Part shown: positions 5,709 to 15,236 of the stretch, piece after piece
Layout: every line of letters begins with the position of its first letter
Numbering within the stretch: position 1 is the first letter of the stretch
Source: Prevotella sp.
GTDB taxonomy: Bacteria > Bacteroidota > Bacteroidia > Bacteroidales > Bacteroidaceae
Length of the DNA: 64,000 bases
Reading direction: 5' to 3'
Assembly: GCA_017651265.1 (NCBI GenBank)
Contig: JAGCDO010000026.1
Coordinates: 62,001 to 126,000 of the forward strand
Notes under the pieces: model-generated
Databases searched by the model: none
The model's input: the letters and a program-made list of their open reading frames with translations, nothing else
Told to the model about the DNA's origin: nothing
Position numbers and translations under genes: made by a program

Positions 5709-8700
5709 ATGGAAAAAAGACTAGCTTTGATTTTGGCGAATCTATTCCTATGCGTTGGAATAGCGTTTGCGCAAATGCAGGTTACAGGTACCGTAGTGTC
5801 TCAAGATGATAACGAACCCGTTGTGGGTGCGAGTATCATGGTGGTGGGAACCAATACGGGAACGGTAACCGACATCAACGGTAAGTTCTCACTCGCAGTT
5901 CCTGCTGGAAGGAAGAACTTACGTATTTCCTACGTGGGTATGGAACCCGTGGAAGTAACAGCAAGTCCGAACATGCGCATCGAGCTGACGAGCGATCGTA
6001 CGGCTTTGGATGAGGTGATCGTCGTGGCTTTCGGTACGGCAAAGAAATCTGCCTTCACCGGTTCGGCCACAGTGATCAATTCGGAAGACATCACGAAGAA
6101 GACGGCTGCCAACGTGGCTAACGCCCTGGTAGGATCCGTTCCCGGTCTGCAGATGACTGGTATGAGCGGTGCTCCTGGTGCTGGCAGTGGTAACATGTAC
6201 ATTCGTGGTCTTTCGTCACTGTACTCATCTACCGACCCGCTGATCATCGTGGATGGTGCTCCTTACTATGCCAGCTTGACGAATATCGCTACTGACGATA
6301 TCGAGAGTGTAACGGTGTTGAAGGATGCTGCTTCTGCCGCTCTTTACGGTGCTGCCGGTGCTGCCGGTGTGATCCTGGTGACTACCAAGAAGGGTAAGAC
6401 TCAGGAGGCCGTAATCAATGTGGATGTTCGCCTGGGTGCTAACAGCCGTAGTGTGCAGGAGTATGACCGCATCACCGATCCGGCTCAGTACTACGAGGCT
6501 TACTACACGATGATGAACAACTACTACCTGAACAACGGTGGTTATTATTCAAACGACGAGTCGGTGACCGACGCCATGAGAGAGGCCATCAAGTACAACG
6601 CTTTCGTGTCGGCAAACAATGCCACTCTGAACCGTCTGGGCTACAACGTGTTCAACCTCCCGCAGGGACAGTACCTGATTGGTACAAACGGTAAGCTGAA
6701 CCCCAATGCTACACTGGGCCGCACCTATACCGCTTCGAACGGTGAGACTTATTACCTCACTGCCGACAACTGGGATAAGGCTGCATACAGCACCGCCCTC
6801 CGCCAGGAGTATAACGTGAACATCAGTGCCGGTACTACCAAGTCGTCATTCTATGCCAGTGCAGGCTACCTGAATGAGGACGGTATCATCGAGTACTCCG
6901 GCTACGAGCGTTTCACGGGTCGTTTGAAGGCTGACTACCAGGCCAAGAAGTGGCTGAAGGTAGGTGCCAACATCGGCTACACACACAGCAAGCAGGACAG
7001 CAACCCGAACATGGATACTACTTGGGGTGCTACCAACCTGATGTACACCACATCGTTCATCGCTCCGATCTACCCGATCTACGTGCGCGTGATTGATCCC
7101 GCAACAGGTCAGCCTGTGATCCGCACCGACTCCTATGGTCATCCGCAGTATGACTACGGTGTGCCGGCTGCCAACTACGTGGATACCCCGGTTCGTGGCT
7201 TCATGTCAACCAGTAACCCGTTGGGTTCTAACCGATACAACCGTGAGTACAACATCGGTAACTCGCTGAACATGACCTACACAGCCGACGTGACCATTAC
7301 CGACTGGCTGCGTTTCAACTCTACGAACAACATTAACTTGGGTCATACCACCTATACATCGTATGGCAACCCGTTCGAGGGTCCGACCAAGGCCGATAAC
7401 GGTAGCTTGACCAAGTATCAGCAGATTAACTATCGTCAGGACTATATCCAGACATTGAACTTCCAGAAGCAGTTTGGCGCTCACGACCTGCAGGTGATGT
7501 TAGGTCATGAGTGGAACAAGACCAGCGTGAAGCGTCTCACCGCTTACGCCCGTAACGGCTTCTCTACCGAGGTGGACGAAATCTATAACTTCGGTGACCG
7601 CTACAACTCTACTTCTTACACCACTGACTTCAACCGTGAAGGTTTCTTTGGAAGCGCCATGTATAACTATGATGAGAAGTACTTCGGACAGGTTTCTTAC
7701 CGTCGCGATGCTTCCTCTATCTTCGACAAGAATCACCGTTGGGGTGATTTCTGGAGCGTTGGTGGTGCATGGATCATCTCTAAGGAGGAGTTCATGGCTA
7801 ACACAGCCGGCTGGCTCGACCAGTTGAAGATCAAGGCCTCTATCGGTCAGCAGGGTAACGACGGTCTGCCGTTCTATTGGAACTATACCAATATCTACAG
7901 TCTGAACCGTTCGGGCAACAGCATCGTTCCGACCTTCTCAAGAATCGGTAATGAGAACATCACTTGGGAGACCACCACGAACTTCAACGCCGGTTTGGAA
8001 TGGAGCCTGTGGAAGGGTCGCCTCACCGGTAGCTTCGACTTCTACACCAAGAAGACCACCGACCTGCTCTTCTGGCTGAATATTCCTGAGAGCTACGGTA
8101 CACGTGGTTACTACGACAACATCGGTGACATCCGCAATACGGGTGTTGAGCTGACTTTGAATGCTGACATTATCCGCAGCAAGAACATTATCTGGAACGT
8201 TGGCTTCAACGCTTCTCACAACAAGGGTAAGATCCTGAAGCTGCCCGAGAGCAAGATCAAGCAGAACGGCGGTTTCGCTGCTAACTCTGACTTCGGTGGT
8301 ATCTACGCATGGTATGAAGAGGGTGGTGACCTGAACAACGCGTTCATCTATGAGTATGCTGGTGTATATACCGAGAACACCTGGCAGCTGACACAGGACA
8401 AGGAATACGACCCGACTAAGGCTGGTTTGGCCATGTACTGGGGCGACAAGGGTCTGTGGCAGAAAGACGAGGAGGGTAACTTCGTTTCTATGAACACCTC
8501 TAAGCCTGCTACCAACCGCGACTACGCTACAACGAAGAGTACTGATGCTTCACGTTACGCTCAGGGCAGTACGCTGCCGACAGTGACCGGTGGTTTCAAC
8601 ACCACATTGAAGGTTTACGACTTCGACGTGAGCGCCGTATTCGACTATCAGTTGGGTGGTAAGGTATTCGACAGCTCTTATCAGACATTGATGGGTCCGG

Positions 8701-9071
8701 AGTCTGGCTCTTCTGTATCAGCCCGTATCTTCCACGTTGACGTACTGGACGCTTGGAGTCCTACGAACACCAGTTCTAACATCCCACGTTTCCAGTATAA
8801 CGACGACTATACAATACTGGGTTCTACCCGATTCCTGACCAGTGCCCGTTACCTGAACTTCCAGAGCTTCTCAGTAGGTTACACCGTACCGAAGTCGCTC
8901 ACCAAGAAGTTCTTTGTGGACAAGCTGCGTTTCTATGTACAGGGTCAGAACCTGTGCTTCTGGAGTGTACGTAAGGGCTTCGACCCACGTTACTCATTCG
9001 GCGAGACCGCAGACACGAACGTTTACTCTCCTGTCCGCACAATCTCTGGTGGTGTACAAGTTACTTTCTAA
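5709..9071 (+). CDS. SusC/RagA-type TonB-dependent outer-membrane transporter
   Basis: An 1120-residue outer-membrane receptor. Signal peptide residues 1-21 ending AFA-QMQV, then a carboxypeptidase-regulatory-like domain (VTGTVVSQDDNEPVVGASI to about 100), a TonB-box region with DEVIVVAFGTAKKSAFTGS, a plug domain (VANALVGSVPGLQM, IRGLSSLYSSTDPLIIVDG, TVLKDAASAALYGAAGAAGVILVTTKKG) and a beta-barrel to the C-terminal phenylalanine. It imports large nutrient fragments with its SusD lipoprotein, 24 bases downstream. Neighbours are secreted proteases rather than glycoside hydrolases, so peptides are a plausible cargo, as for RagAB of Porphyromonas gingivalis; this is inference. SusC family membership is certain. 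Confidence 0.95.
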   Translation: MEKRLALILANLFLCVGIAFAQMQVTGTVVSQDDNEPVVGASIMVVGTNTGTVTDINGKFSLAVPAGRKNLRISYVGMEPVEVTASPNMRIELTSDRTALDEVIVVAFGTAKKSAFTGSATVINSEDITKKTAANVANALVGSVPGLQMTGMSGAPGAGSGNMYIRGLSSLYSSTDPLIIVDGAPYYASLTNIATDDIESVTVLKDAASAALYGAAGAAGVILVTTKKGKTQEAVINVDVRLGANSRSVQEYDRITDPAQYYEAYYTMMNNYYLNNGGYYSNDESVTDAMREAIKYNAFVSANNATLNRLGYNVFNLPQGQYLIGTNGKLNPNATLGRTYTASNGETYYLTADNWDKAAYSTALRQEYNVNISAGTTKSSFYASAGYLNEDGIIEYSGYERFTGRLKADYQAKKWLKVGANIGYTHSKQDSNPNMDTTWGATNLMYTTSFIAPIYPIYVRVIDPATGQPVIRTDSYGHPQYDYGVPAANYVDTPVRGFMSTSNPLGSNRYNREYNIGNSLNMTYTADVTITDWLRFNSTNNINLGHTTYTSYGNPFEGPTKADNGSLTKYQQINYRQDYIQTLNFQKQFGAHDLQVMLGHEWNKTSVKRLTAYARNGFSTEVDEIYNFGDRYNSTSYTTDFNREGFFGSAMYNYDEKYFGQVSYRRDASSIFDKNHRWGDFWSVGGAWIISKEEFMANTAGWLDQLKIKASIGQQGNDGLPFYWNYTNIYSLNRSGNSIVPTFSRIGNENITWETTTNFNAGLEWSLWKGRLTGSFDFYTKKTTDLLFWLNIPESYGTRGYYDNIGDIRNTGVELTLNADIIRSKNIIWNVGFNASHNKGKILKLPESKIKQNGGFAANSDFGGIYAWYEEGGDLNNAFIYEYAGVYTENTWQLTQDKEYDPTKAGLAMYWGDKGLWQKDEEGNFVSMNTSKPATNRDYATTKSTDASRYAQGSTLPTVTGGFNTTLKVYDFDVSAVFDYQLGGKVFDSSYQTLMGPESGSSVSARIFHVDVLDAWSPTNTSSNIPRFQYNDDYTILGSTRFLTSARYLNFQSFSVGYTVPKSLTKKFFVDKLRFYVQGQNLCFWSVRKGFDPRYSFGETADTNVYSPVRTISGGVQVTF

Positions 9072-9095
9072 TTTAACATCAAGAAGACATAAGAT

Positions 9096-10760
9096 ATGAA
9101 AAAGATATTTTTATCCATCGTTTCTGTTGCGCTGGCAATGCCTATGCTAACCAGCTGCATCGAAGAGATTGATCCTCAGACAAACTACGTTACACAGAAG
9201 CAGGCGTCTGAGACTCCGGGCTTCTTCGAGAGTTCCGTGGCTTCGCTGATCTCCAATCTCAATGGCCAGTTTACTTATAGCGGATCGGACAACCATCCGT
9301 ACGACTTTGGTTATCCTTCGTTCTTCCTGCAGCGTGATGCCATGGGACAGGATATGGTGACTGCCGGTACCAACAACTGGTATTCTACCTGGTATGAGGC
9401 TTCTTACGGCCTCGGTCCGACCTACGCTCGTTGCCAGGTGCCCTGGACATATTATTATAAGTGGATTGACAACTGTAACAAGGCTATTACCTTGTATAAG
9501 GAAGCTCCCGAGGGACGTGAGACAGGTGCTGGTATCGCCTACACCCTGCGTGCTATGTTCTACCAGGATATCGCACGTATGTATGCTGCCAAGCCCTACG
9601 CACTGGATCCCAATGCGGAGACCGTACCTCTGGTGCTCGACGACTCACAGATCATGACCGAGAACCCACGTGCTACCTTCACCGCTGCTTATGCACAGAT
9701 TCTTGCCGACCTCGACGAGGCTGAGAAACTGCTGGCTGGTTATCACCGTGCAAACGTGTATGAGCCGGACGTAAACGTGGTATATGGCTTGAAGGCTCGC
9801 GCCTACCTGGAGATTCAGGACTGGGCAAATGCCGAGAAGTATGCTAAGCTGGCTATGAACGGCTTCAGCATGATGTCACAGGAAGAGTACCTGAGTCGTT
9901 CCAACGGCTTCAACTCTCCGAACAGCTCATGGATCTTCGGTCTGCGCTTCCGCGACACCGACCCGAACATCACCGATAATGATGGTGACTCCAGCTGGGG
10001 TTCTATCATGATTCTGGAGAACGGTTTCGAGTGCGGTTACGCTGCCAACTACGGTGGTCCGATGCTGATCGACCGTCACCTCTATGAGACCATCCCTGCA
10101 ACTGACTTCCGTAAGAACATCTGGATTGACTTCGCTATCGACGATATGAGCGAGGGTGCAGCCATCGAGGCTTTAGGAAACTATACCGACCATCCTGAGC
10201 AGATCATTGCTTCGGCCGCTTCAGCACAGGTAGGTGTAGGTGGTATGGAGCTGAAGTTCCGTCCGCAGGCTGGTAAGTACTGGACCAAGTACGACGCTTG
10301 GGTGGTATCTGTTCCTCTGATGCGCGTAGAGGAGATGAAGCTGATTGAGGCAGAGGCTGCCGGTATGCAGGATGCAGGCCGTGGACAGCAGCTGCTCGAG
10401 GCTTTCGCCAAGACACGCGATGCTAACTATGTATATGGTACACACCAGGATGCTTACGGTAACACCGGCACCAGCGTCTTCCAGAACGAGATCTGGTGGC
10501 AGCGCCGCGTGGAGCTGTGGGGTGAGGGCTTCGCTACCTTCGACATGAAGCGTCTGAACAAGGCCATTATCCGTAACTATCCGAACACGAACCACCTGGA
10601 AGGTTACAAGTGGAACTTCGTGAACCAGGAGAATGGTTGCCTCTATCCGAAGTGGATGAACCTGTGTATCGTGCAGACGGAGACTAACTACAACTACGCT
10701 TGTACCAACAACAGTACTCCTGATGCTCCTACTACAGATTCAACTCCGTTTGAGTGGTAA
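9096..10760 (+). CDS. SusD/RagB-type surface lipoprotein
   Basis: A 554-residue lid protein that pairs with the upstream SusC. Signal peptidase II site LTSC with the lipidated Cys 21, then the alpha-helical TPR-rich SusD fold: N-terminal helix region, YTLRAMFYQDIARMYA (typical of the SusD helix that follows the first TPR), NVVYGLKARAYLEIQDWANAEKYA and the late WWQRRVELWGEGFATFDMKRL motif that marks RagB/SusD proteins. Acts on the cell surface, capturing ligand and closing the SusC barrel. Operon position (24 bases after susC, 29 bases before a further lipoprotein) is standard. Cargo unknown. Confidence 0.94.
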   Translation: MKKIFLSIVSVALAMPMLTSCIEEIDPQTNYVTQKQASETPGFFESSVASLISNLNGQFTYSGSDNHPYDFGYPSFFLQRDAMGQDMVTAGTNNWYSTWYEASYGLGPTYARCQVPWTYYYKWIDNCNKAITLYKEAPEGRETGAGIAYTLRAMFYQDIARMYAAKPYALDPNAETVPLVLDDSQIMTENPRATFTAAYAQILADLDEAEKLLAGYHRANVYEPDVNVVYGLKARAYLEIQDWANAEKYAKLAMNGFSMMSQEEYLSRSNGFNSPNSSWIFGLRFRDTDPNITDNDGDSSWGSIMILENGFECGYAANYGGPMLIDRHLYETIPATDFRKNIWIDFAIDDMSEGAAIEALGNYTDHPEQIIASAASAQVGVGGMELKFRPQAGKYWTKYDAWVVSVPLMRVEEMKLIEAEAAGMQDAGRGQQLLEAFAKTRDANYVYGTHQDAYGNTGTSVFQNEIWWQRRVELWGEGFATFDMKRLNKAIIRNYPNTNHLEGYKWNFVNQENGCLYPKWMNLCIVQTETNYNYACTNNSTPDAPTTDSTPFEW

Positions 10761-10789
10761 GAATAGTAAAACTGTAAAAAGAAGAATTT

Positions 10790-12685
10790 ATGAAAAAGAA
10801 TATTTATAGCTTGTTCTTAGCCATCTTCGCCCTGGCTGGCTTCACCGCCTGCTCTGACAGCGAAGACTACAAGTGGGCTGATGTTCCTGCTAACGCTCAG
10901 GTGTACTTCAGCAAGGATCTGCCCGCTCAGCAGAACATCTCAAACAAGACCAATTCATTCACGATTCCTGTGAATCGTGTGAAGACCGATGAGGCTATCA
11001 CGGTTCCTGTAACACTGACCAGCGAGGACAATTTCCTGAGCGCTCCCGGCTCGGTATCGTTCGCTGCCGGACAGGCTTCTGCCGACCTGGTTCTCTCTTA
11101 TGATCCCGAGGCTTTGGTTTACGATAAGTTCAAGGAGGCTACACTGAGCATCGCCGATGCCGGCTACACCACACCTTACGGTGCTACATCATACACGTTC
11201 AAGGCTGGTGTGCTGTCACCCTATGCTCCTATCGGTAACGGTACACTCACCGAGGGCTACCTTTGGGAATATACTGTTGGTGTAAGCATCATGCAGAACC
11301 AGGAGAACAAGAATATGTACCGTATCTATGGTGCTGTTCATCCTGACATTGTTACCGACAATACTTCTCCGTATCTGGAGATCACTCTGCTGCAGCCGGG
11401 TGATGTGGTACGCGGTGAGACGGTTGACCGTGAGAACCTGGTTTACTTTGCCGACTTCAACTCGGGTTACCATCACGCTACCTACGATGCCGACATCATG
11501 TGGTATCACCCCTCTAAGTTCGTTTCTACCGGTCCTATTGAGAACTGGCTCCACAATGTGGTAGTGGCTTATAATGAGGATGGCACACCGGGTGAGATCC
11601 AGTTGGCTCCGTTCTACTACATGGACGGCGTTGGCGGTTGGAACAAGACGCAGAATGATGGTATGATCACCATTACCTTCCCGGGATATGAGCCGAAGGA
11701 CTACAGTGCTGCATTTGCTTGCACAGGTGTGTTCACCGACTTGGCTGGCAGCGTATTCGCTGAGGGTCTGCTCGAGCTGGGTCCTGATGCAACTGACGTA
11801 CGCGCAGTGGTTGTTTCTGCTGATGATGACGCTGATGCTGTTGCCGACGCTATCGCTGCCGGCGAGCTGGAGGCTACTCCGGTAGAGGCTGGACATATCT
11901 ACGTGCCCATCCCAGAAGGCGCAACAGGTAAGCTGCAGGTAGTTGTAGTGGTGCTCGACGATGAGCAGGCTATCCAGGGCGTTTACAGCTCTCCGTTCGA
12001 ATACTACGGCGGTGGTGCTAACCCATGGGTATCTCTGGGTAAGGGTCTCTACACGGAAGACTTCGTAGCAAGCTTGTTCGGTTTGGATCCTGTTACCTAT
12101 GAGGTAGAGATCGAGGAGAACACCGAGACTCCGGGCGTGTATCGTATGATTTATCCTTATGGTGAGATCTACCCCTATAACGAAGAGGGTGACTGGGATG
12201 CCAGTTCGGTTTATAACATAGAGATCAATGCTGAGGATCCCGAGGGTGTATATATCCCTGTTCAGGACATCGGTATTGACTGGGGCTACGGTGCCATGGC
12301 TATCATGAGCTGGGGCGCACGCTACGTGGCTAACAACAGCATGGATGAACTGAAGGCTGAGGGTTACATGGGTACACTGAAGGACGGTGTGATCACACTG
12401 CCGGTATTCGAGCGTGAGACCAGCGATGGCGCCACTGCCCTCTATCAGGGTCTGGTGTACATGGGCTCCGACGGCTACTATGCAGGTGCTAACGGTGCCT
12501 TCAAGCTCGTGTTGCCCGAGGCTGTTTCTGCCAGCGCACGCGCAAAGGCTAAGTCTATGAAGCGTGCTATCAGCTTCGAGAAGAAACTGAAGAAGCATGT
12601 GGCTTCTAAGGGCTACAGCATGAAGCAGATCCGCATCCAGACTAACAGGATGGCTCCTGTGAAGGCTGAGGTGTTTAAAGATTAA
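10790..12685 (+). CDS. surface lipoprotein of the susC/susD operon, unknown ligand
   Basis: A 631-residue lipoprotein in the position of SusE/SusF-like binding proteins. Lipobox FTAC with Cys 21, followed by SDSED, which fits the acidic lipoprotein export signal for the cell surface in Bacteroidetes. The next about 120 residues look like a Calx-beta/DUF1735-like immunoglobulin fold (SFTIPVNRVKTDEAITVPVTL, SVSFAAGQASADLVLSYD). The rest has repeated beta-rich segments without a family I can name. The last about 50 residues are unusually basic (KAKSMKRAISFEKKLKKH), unlike the acidic body. Probably helps capture the same substrate as the SusC/SusD pair; no enzyme motif was seen. Confidence 0.8.
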   Translation: MKKNIYSLFLAIFALAGFTACSDSEDYKWADVPANAQVYFSKDLPAQQNISNKTNSFTIPVNRVKTDEAITVPVTLTSEDNFLSAPGSVSFAAGQASADLVLSYDPEALVYDKFKEATLSIADAGYTTPYGATSYTFKAGVLSPYAPIGNGTLTEGYLWEYTVGVSIMQNQENKNMYRIYGAVHPDIVTDNTSPYLEITLLQPGDVVRGETVDRENLVYFADFNSGYHHATYDADIMWYHPSKFVSTGPIENWLHNVVVAYNEDGTPGEIQLAPFYYMDGVGGWNKTQNDGMITITFPGYEPKDYSAAFACTGVFTDLAGSVFAEGLLELGPDATDVRAVVVSADDDADAVADAIAAGELEATPVEAGHIYVPIPEGATGKLQVVVVVLDDEQAIQGVYSSPFEYYGGGANPWVSLGKGLYTEDFVASLFGLDPVTYEVEIEENTETPGVYRMIYPYGEIYPYNEEGDWDASSVYNIEINAEDPEGVYIPVQDIGIDWGYGAMAIMSWGARYVANNSMDELKAEGYMGTLKDGVITLPVFERETSDGATALYQGLVYMGSDGYYAGANGAFKLVLPEAVSASARAKAKSMKRAISFEKKLKKHVASKGYSMKQIRIQTNRMAPVKAEVFKD

Positions 12686-12695
12686 GAGAAGACTC

Positions 12696-12735
12696 ACCCC
12701 CTAACCCCCTCCCTCGGAGGGAGGGGGAAAGGGAA
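12696..12735. repeat. GC-rich palindromic element between lipoprotein and protease 2
   Basis: CCCCCTCCCT, CG, and AGGGAGGGGG form a near-perfect hairpin preceded by CACCCCCTAA. Related C-run/G-run palindromes occur at about 1849, 3668, 16600 and 31830. Could terminate the operon but lacks a T tract. Confidence 0.7.
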
Positions 12736-12745
12736 AGAAATAAGC

Positions 12746-12774
12746 AATAAGGTGTACCATGGGTGCACCTTATT
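12746..12774 (+). terminator. hairpin, possible terminator/attenuator before protease 2
   Basis: AATAAGGTGTACC and GGTGCACCTTATT pair over 13 positions with one G-T type mismatch around the loop ATG. No clean U run follows (TGTTGGTAAAAA), so termination is uncertain. Confidence 0.45.
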
Positions 12775-12811
12775 GTTGGTAAAAACAATTATCAAAGGAG
12801 GAAACAGAAAG

Positions 12812-15235
12812 ATGAAGAAAACGCTTATTCTGGCCATGCTGATGCTTTGCTGCGTGGCTGCCAAGGCCATTCCGGCCTATCCCTCAAAAAAGACGGTTAC
12901 ATTGAGTGACGGAACAACGGTTACGCTGATGTTACGCGGTGATGAGCACTACAGCTTCTACACCGACGAGGACGGAAGGGCGTACCGTATGGATGCAACG
13001 GGTAACTATGTGCGTATTGACTTGGAACAGGTGCAGAAAATCTGGGGCGAACGTCTGCAAAAAGCAAACCAGGCGAGAATCAACAGGAGTCGCGCACGAC
13101 GAGTGGGTACACCTTCGGGTGCACTGACGGGAAAGAAACGCGGACTGGTGATTCTGGTGGAGTTCCAGGACATCAAGTTCTCGGTGGAAGACCCGGTGGC
13201 GGTGTTTAAGGACTTCTTCAACAAGGAGGGATACAGCGACTTCGGCATGAAGGGATCGGTAAGGGATTTCTTCAAGGCACAGAGCTACGGTAAGCTGGAA
13301 ATCGACTTCGACATCGTGGGACCGTACGTCATGTCGCAAAAGGAGTCGTACTACGGTAAGCCCACTGAAGACAGCAACGATACGAACCCGTATGAGATGG
13401 TGTCGGAGGTGGTGAAAAGGGCTGAGGCTGAAGTGAACTACCCCGACTACGACTGGGATGGTGACGGCGAGGTTGACCAGGTGTTCGTGATCTTTGCCGG
13501 TCATGGACAGAACTACACGGGAGCCGACCCGAACCTGATTTGGCCGCATGAGTCGGCTCTGAGGTATCACGGCGGCAGTCTGACGCTTGATGGCGTGACG
13601 GTTGACACCTATGCCTGCTCGAGCGAGCTGTATGGCACGCAGGGCGAAACGCTCATGGGTATCGGTACGGCGTGCCATGAGTTCAGTCATTGTCTGGGCT
13701 TGCCCGACTTCTACGACACGAACGGTCAGGTGAACTACGGTATGGGTTCATGGGACGTGATGGACAGTGGCTCGTATAACGGCGAGGGCCGCGGATGTAT
13801 TCCTGCCGGCTACACCTCGTATGAGCGCATGTTCGCAGGATGGATCACACCGATAGAGCTGAAAGACATGACGCGCATAGAGGGCATGAAGCCGATTGCG
13901 GAATCGCCCGAGGCGTATATCCTCTACAACGAGAATAACAAGAATGAGTACTACCTGTTGGAAAACCGTCAGAAGGTGGGATTCGACCAGGCTTTAAACG
14001 GTCATGGTCTGCTGGTGTTGCACGTGGATTACGACCCGGAGGTGTGGGCCAGCAACAGGGTGAACGCGGCTGCTTCAAGACAACGTCTGACGATTATTCC
14101 TGCCGACGGTAAGACCTCTCTTTCTAACGAGAGCGGCGATCCGTTCCCGGGTAGGGGAGGCGTGACAGAGCTCACCAACTATACTTCTCCTGCCGCTACG
14201 CTCTATAGCGAGAACGTGGACGGAAAGAAGCTGATGAGTAAGCCCATCGACAATATTAAGGAGAGTGCCGACGGACTGATTTCGTTCGTGGCTTGCCGTC
14301 CGGAGTTGGCTATTCCTGAGCCGGATGGCGGTACGGAGGTGCCCGGTGAGGCTGCCTTCACCGTTACATGGCCTGCCGTGGCCGGTGCTACGAGCTATGA
14401 GCTGGAGGTGACCGAGATAGGATCGGCTTCGGAGAATCCTGCCGAGGCGCTGGAGCGCTCGTTCGACTTCAAGGAATTTGAGTCGAAGACGGCTGGTTTC
14501 ACCGATGTATCTACGAAGATGGGCGAATATGGTCTGCCCAGATGGACGGGTAGCAAGCTCTTCACCAGTCCGAACCGCCTGCGCATCGGTACTTCTTCGG
14601 CCACAGGTTATGTGCGCACCGCTACATGGGACGTACCGCAGTCGTCGGAGATGACCATCGCCATTAGGGGTAAGCTCTACAAGGAGGGTACGCCCGTGAA
14701 AGGTAAGATTCGTGTGGCCTTCGGTAACGAGGGTGATGCGGCTACGTACGAGGAGCAGACATTTGAGCTGACGGAGGACGGACTGATGGTGTTCTCGTTC
14801 GCCATTCGTAAGAATCTGTTCTGGATAGAGATCCGTCCTGATGCTTGTATGTATATGGACTACCTGGCTATCTATGATGGTATATGGACGGCTGAGCAGC
14901 TTTCTGCCAGCGCCGCCAAGCAGAACGGCCAAGGTCCGCGCAGGGCTTCTACGGTGACTACCTATACCACCAATACGAACAGCTATACGCTGAAGGATCT
15001 GAATACGAAGAGTCGCTTTATCTACCGCGTGCGTGCCCTCGGCGACGAGAATACGTATTCGCAGTGGAGCGAGGAGAAGACATTCAAGTTCGGCGCCACT
15101 GGCATCAATGCGGTATCAGCCGATGAGAAGAGCGCTGCACGCATATACGACCTGAACGGTCGTTACATGGGCACCAACGCTGCTACGCTGCGCAAGGGTG
15201 TGTATATCAGTAACGGCAAGAAGGTAGTGAAATAA
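12812..15235 (+). CDS. secreted M6-family metalloprotease with split FN3-like region (protease 2)
   Basis: An 807-residue exported protease. Signal peptide residues 1-20 (MKKTLILAMLMLCCVAAKA), a normal propeptide of about 90 residues without repeat insertions, then the M6 catalytic domain with HEFSHCLGLPDFYD (His 289, Glu 290, His 293) and WDVMDSGSYN. From about 514 an FN3-like half (FTVTWPAVAGATSYELEV) is followed by a jelly-roll-like module (about 545-690) and then by the other FN3-like half (SYTLKDLNTKSRFIYRVRALG). The C-terminus (IYDLNGRYMGTNAATLRKGVYISNGKKVV) is a typical Prevotella C-terminal sorting-like tail. ATG at 12812 is chosen for the signal peptide and AAAGGAGG just upstream; the ATG at 12752 lies in the hairpin. 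Serves as the undisturbed reference for its two paralogues. Confidence 0.9.
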   Translation: MKKTLILAMLMLCCVAAKAIPAYPSKKTVTLSDGTTVTLMLRGDEHYSFYTDEDGRAYRMDATGNYVRIDLEQVQKIWGERLQKANQARINRSRARRVGTPSGALTGKKRGLVILVEFQDIKFSVEDPVAVFKDFFNKEGYSDFGMKGSVRDFFKAQSYGKLEIDFDIVGPYVMSQKESYYGKPTEDSNDTNPYEMVSEVVKRAEAEVNYPDYDWDGDGEVDQVFVIFAGHGQNYTGADPNLIWPHESALRYHGGSLTLDGVTVDTYACSSELYGTQGETLMGIGTACHEFSHCLGLPDFYDTNGQVNYGMGSWDVMDSGSYNGEGRGCIPAGYTSYERMFAGWITPIELKDMTRIEGMKPIAESPEAYILYNENNKNEYYLLENRQKVGFDQALNGHGLLVLHVDYDPEVWASNRVNAAASRQRLTIIPADGKTSLSNESGDPFPGRGGVTELTNYTSPAATLYSENVDGKKLMSKPIDNIKESADGLISFVACRPELAIPEPDGGTEVPGEAAFTVTWPAVAGATSYELEVTEIGSASENPAEALERSFDFKEFESKTAGFTDVSTKMGEYGLPRWTGSKLFTSPNRLRIGTSSATGYVRTATWDVPQSSEMTIAIRGKLYKEGTPVKGKIRVAFGNEGDAATYEEQTFELTEDGLMVFSFAIRKNLFWIEIRPDACMYMDYLAIYDGIWTAEQLSASAAKQNGQGPRRASTVTTYTTNTNSYTLKDLNTKSRFIYRVRALGDENTYSQWSEEKTFKFGATGINAVSADEKSAARIYDLNGRYMGTNAATLRKGVYISNGKKVVK

Positions 15236-15236
15236 A

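Noticed and set aside
11216..12697. 493-residue open frame on the minus strand
   Set aside because: Exact antisense of the surface lipoprotein gene; no signal peptide or family motif, and codon pattern follows the plus-strand gene.
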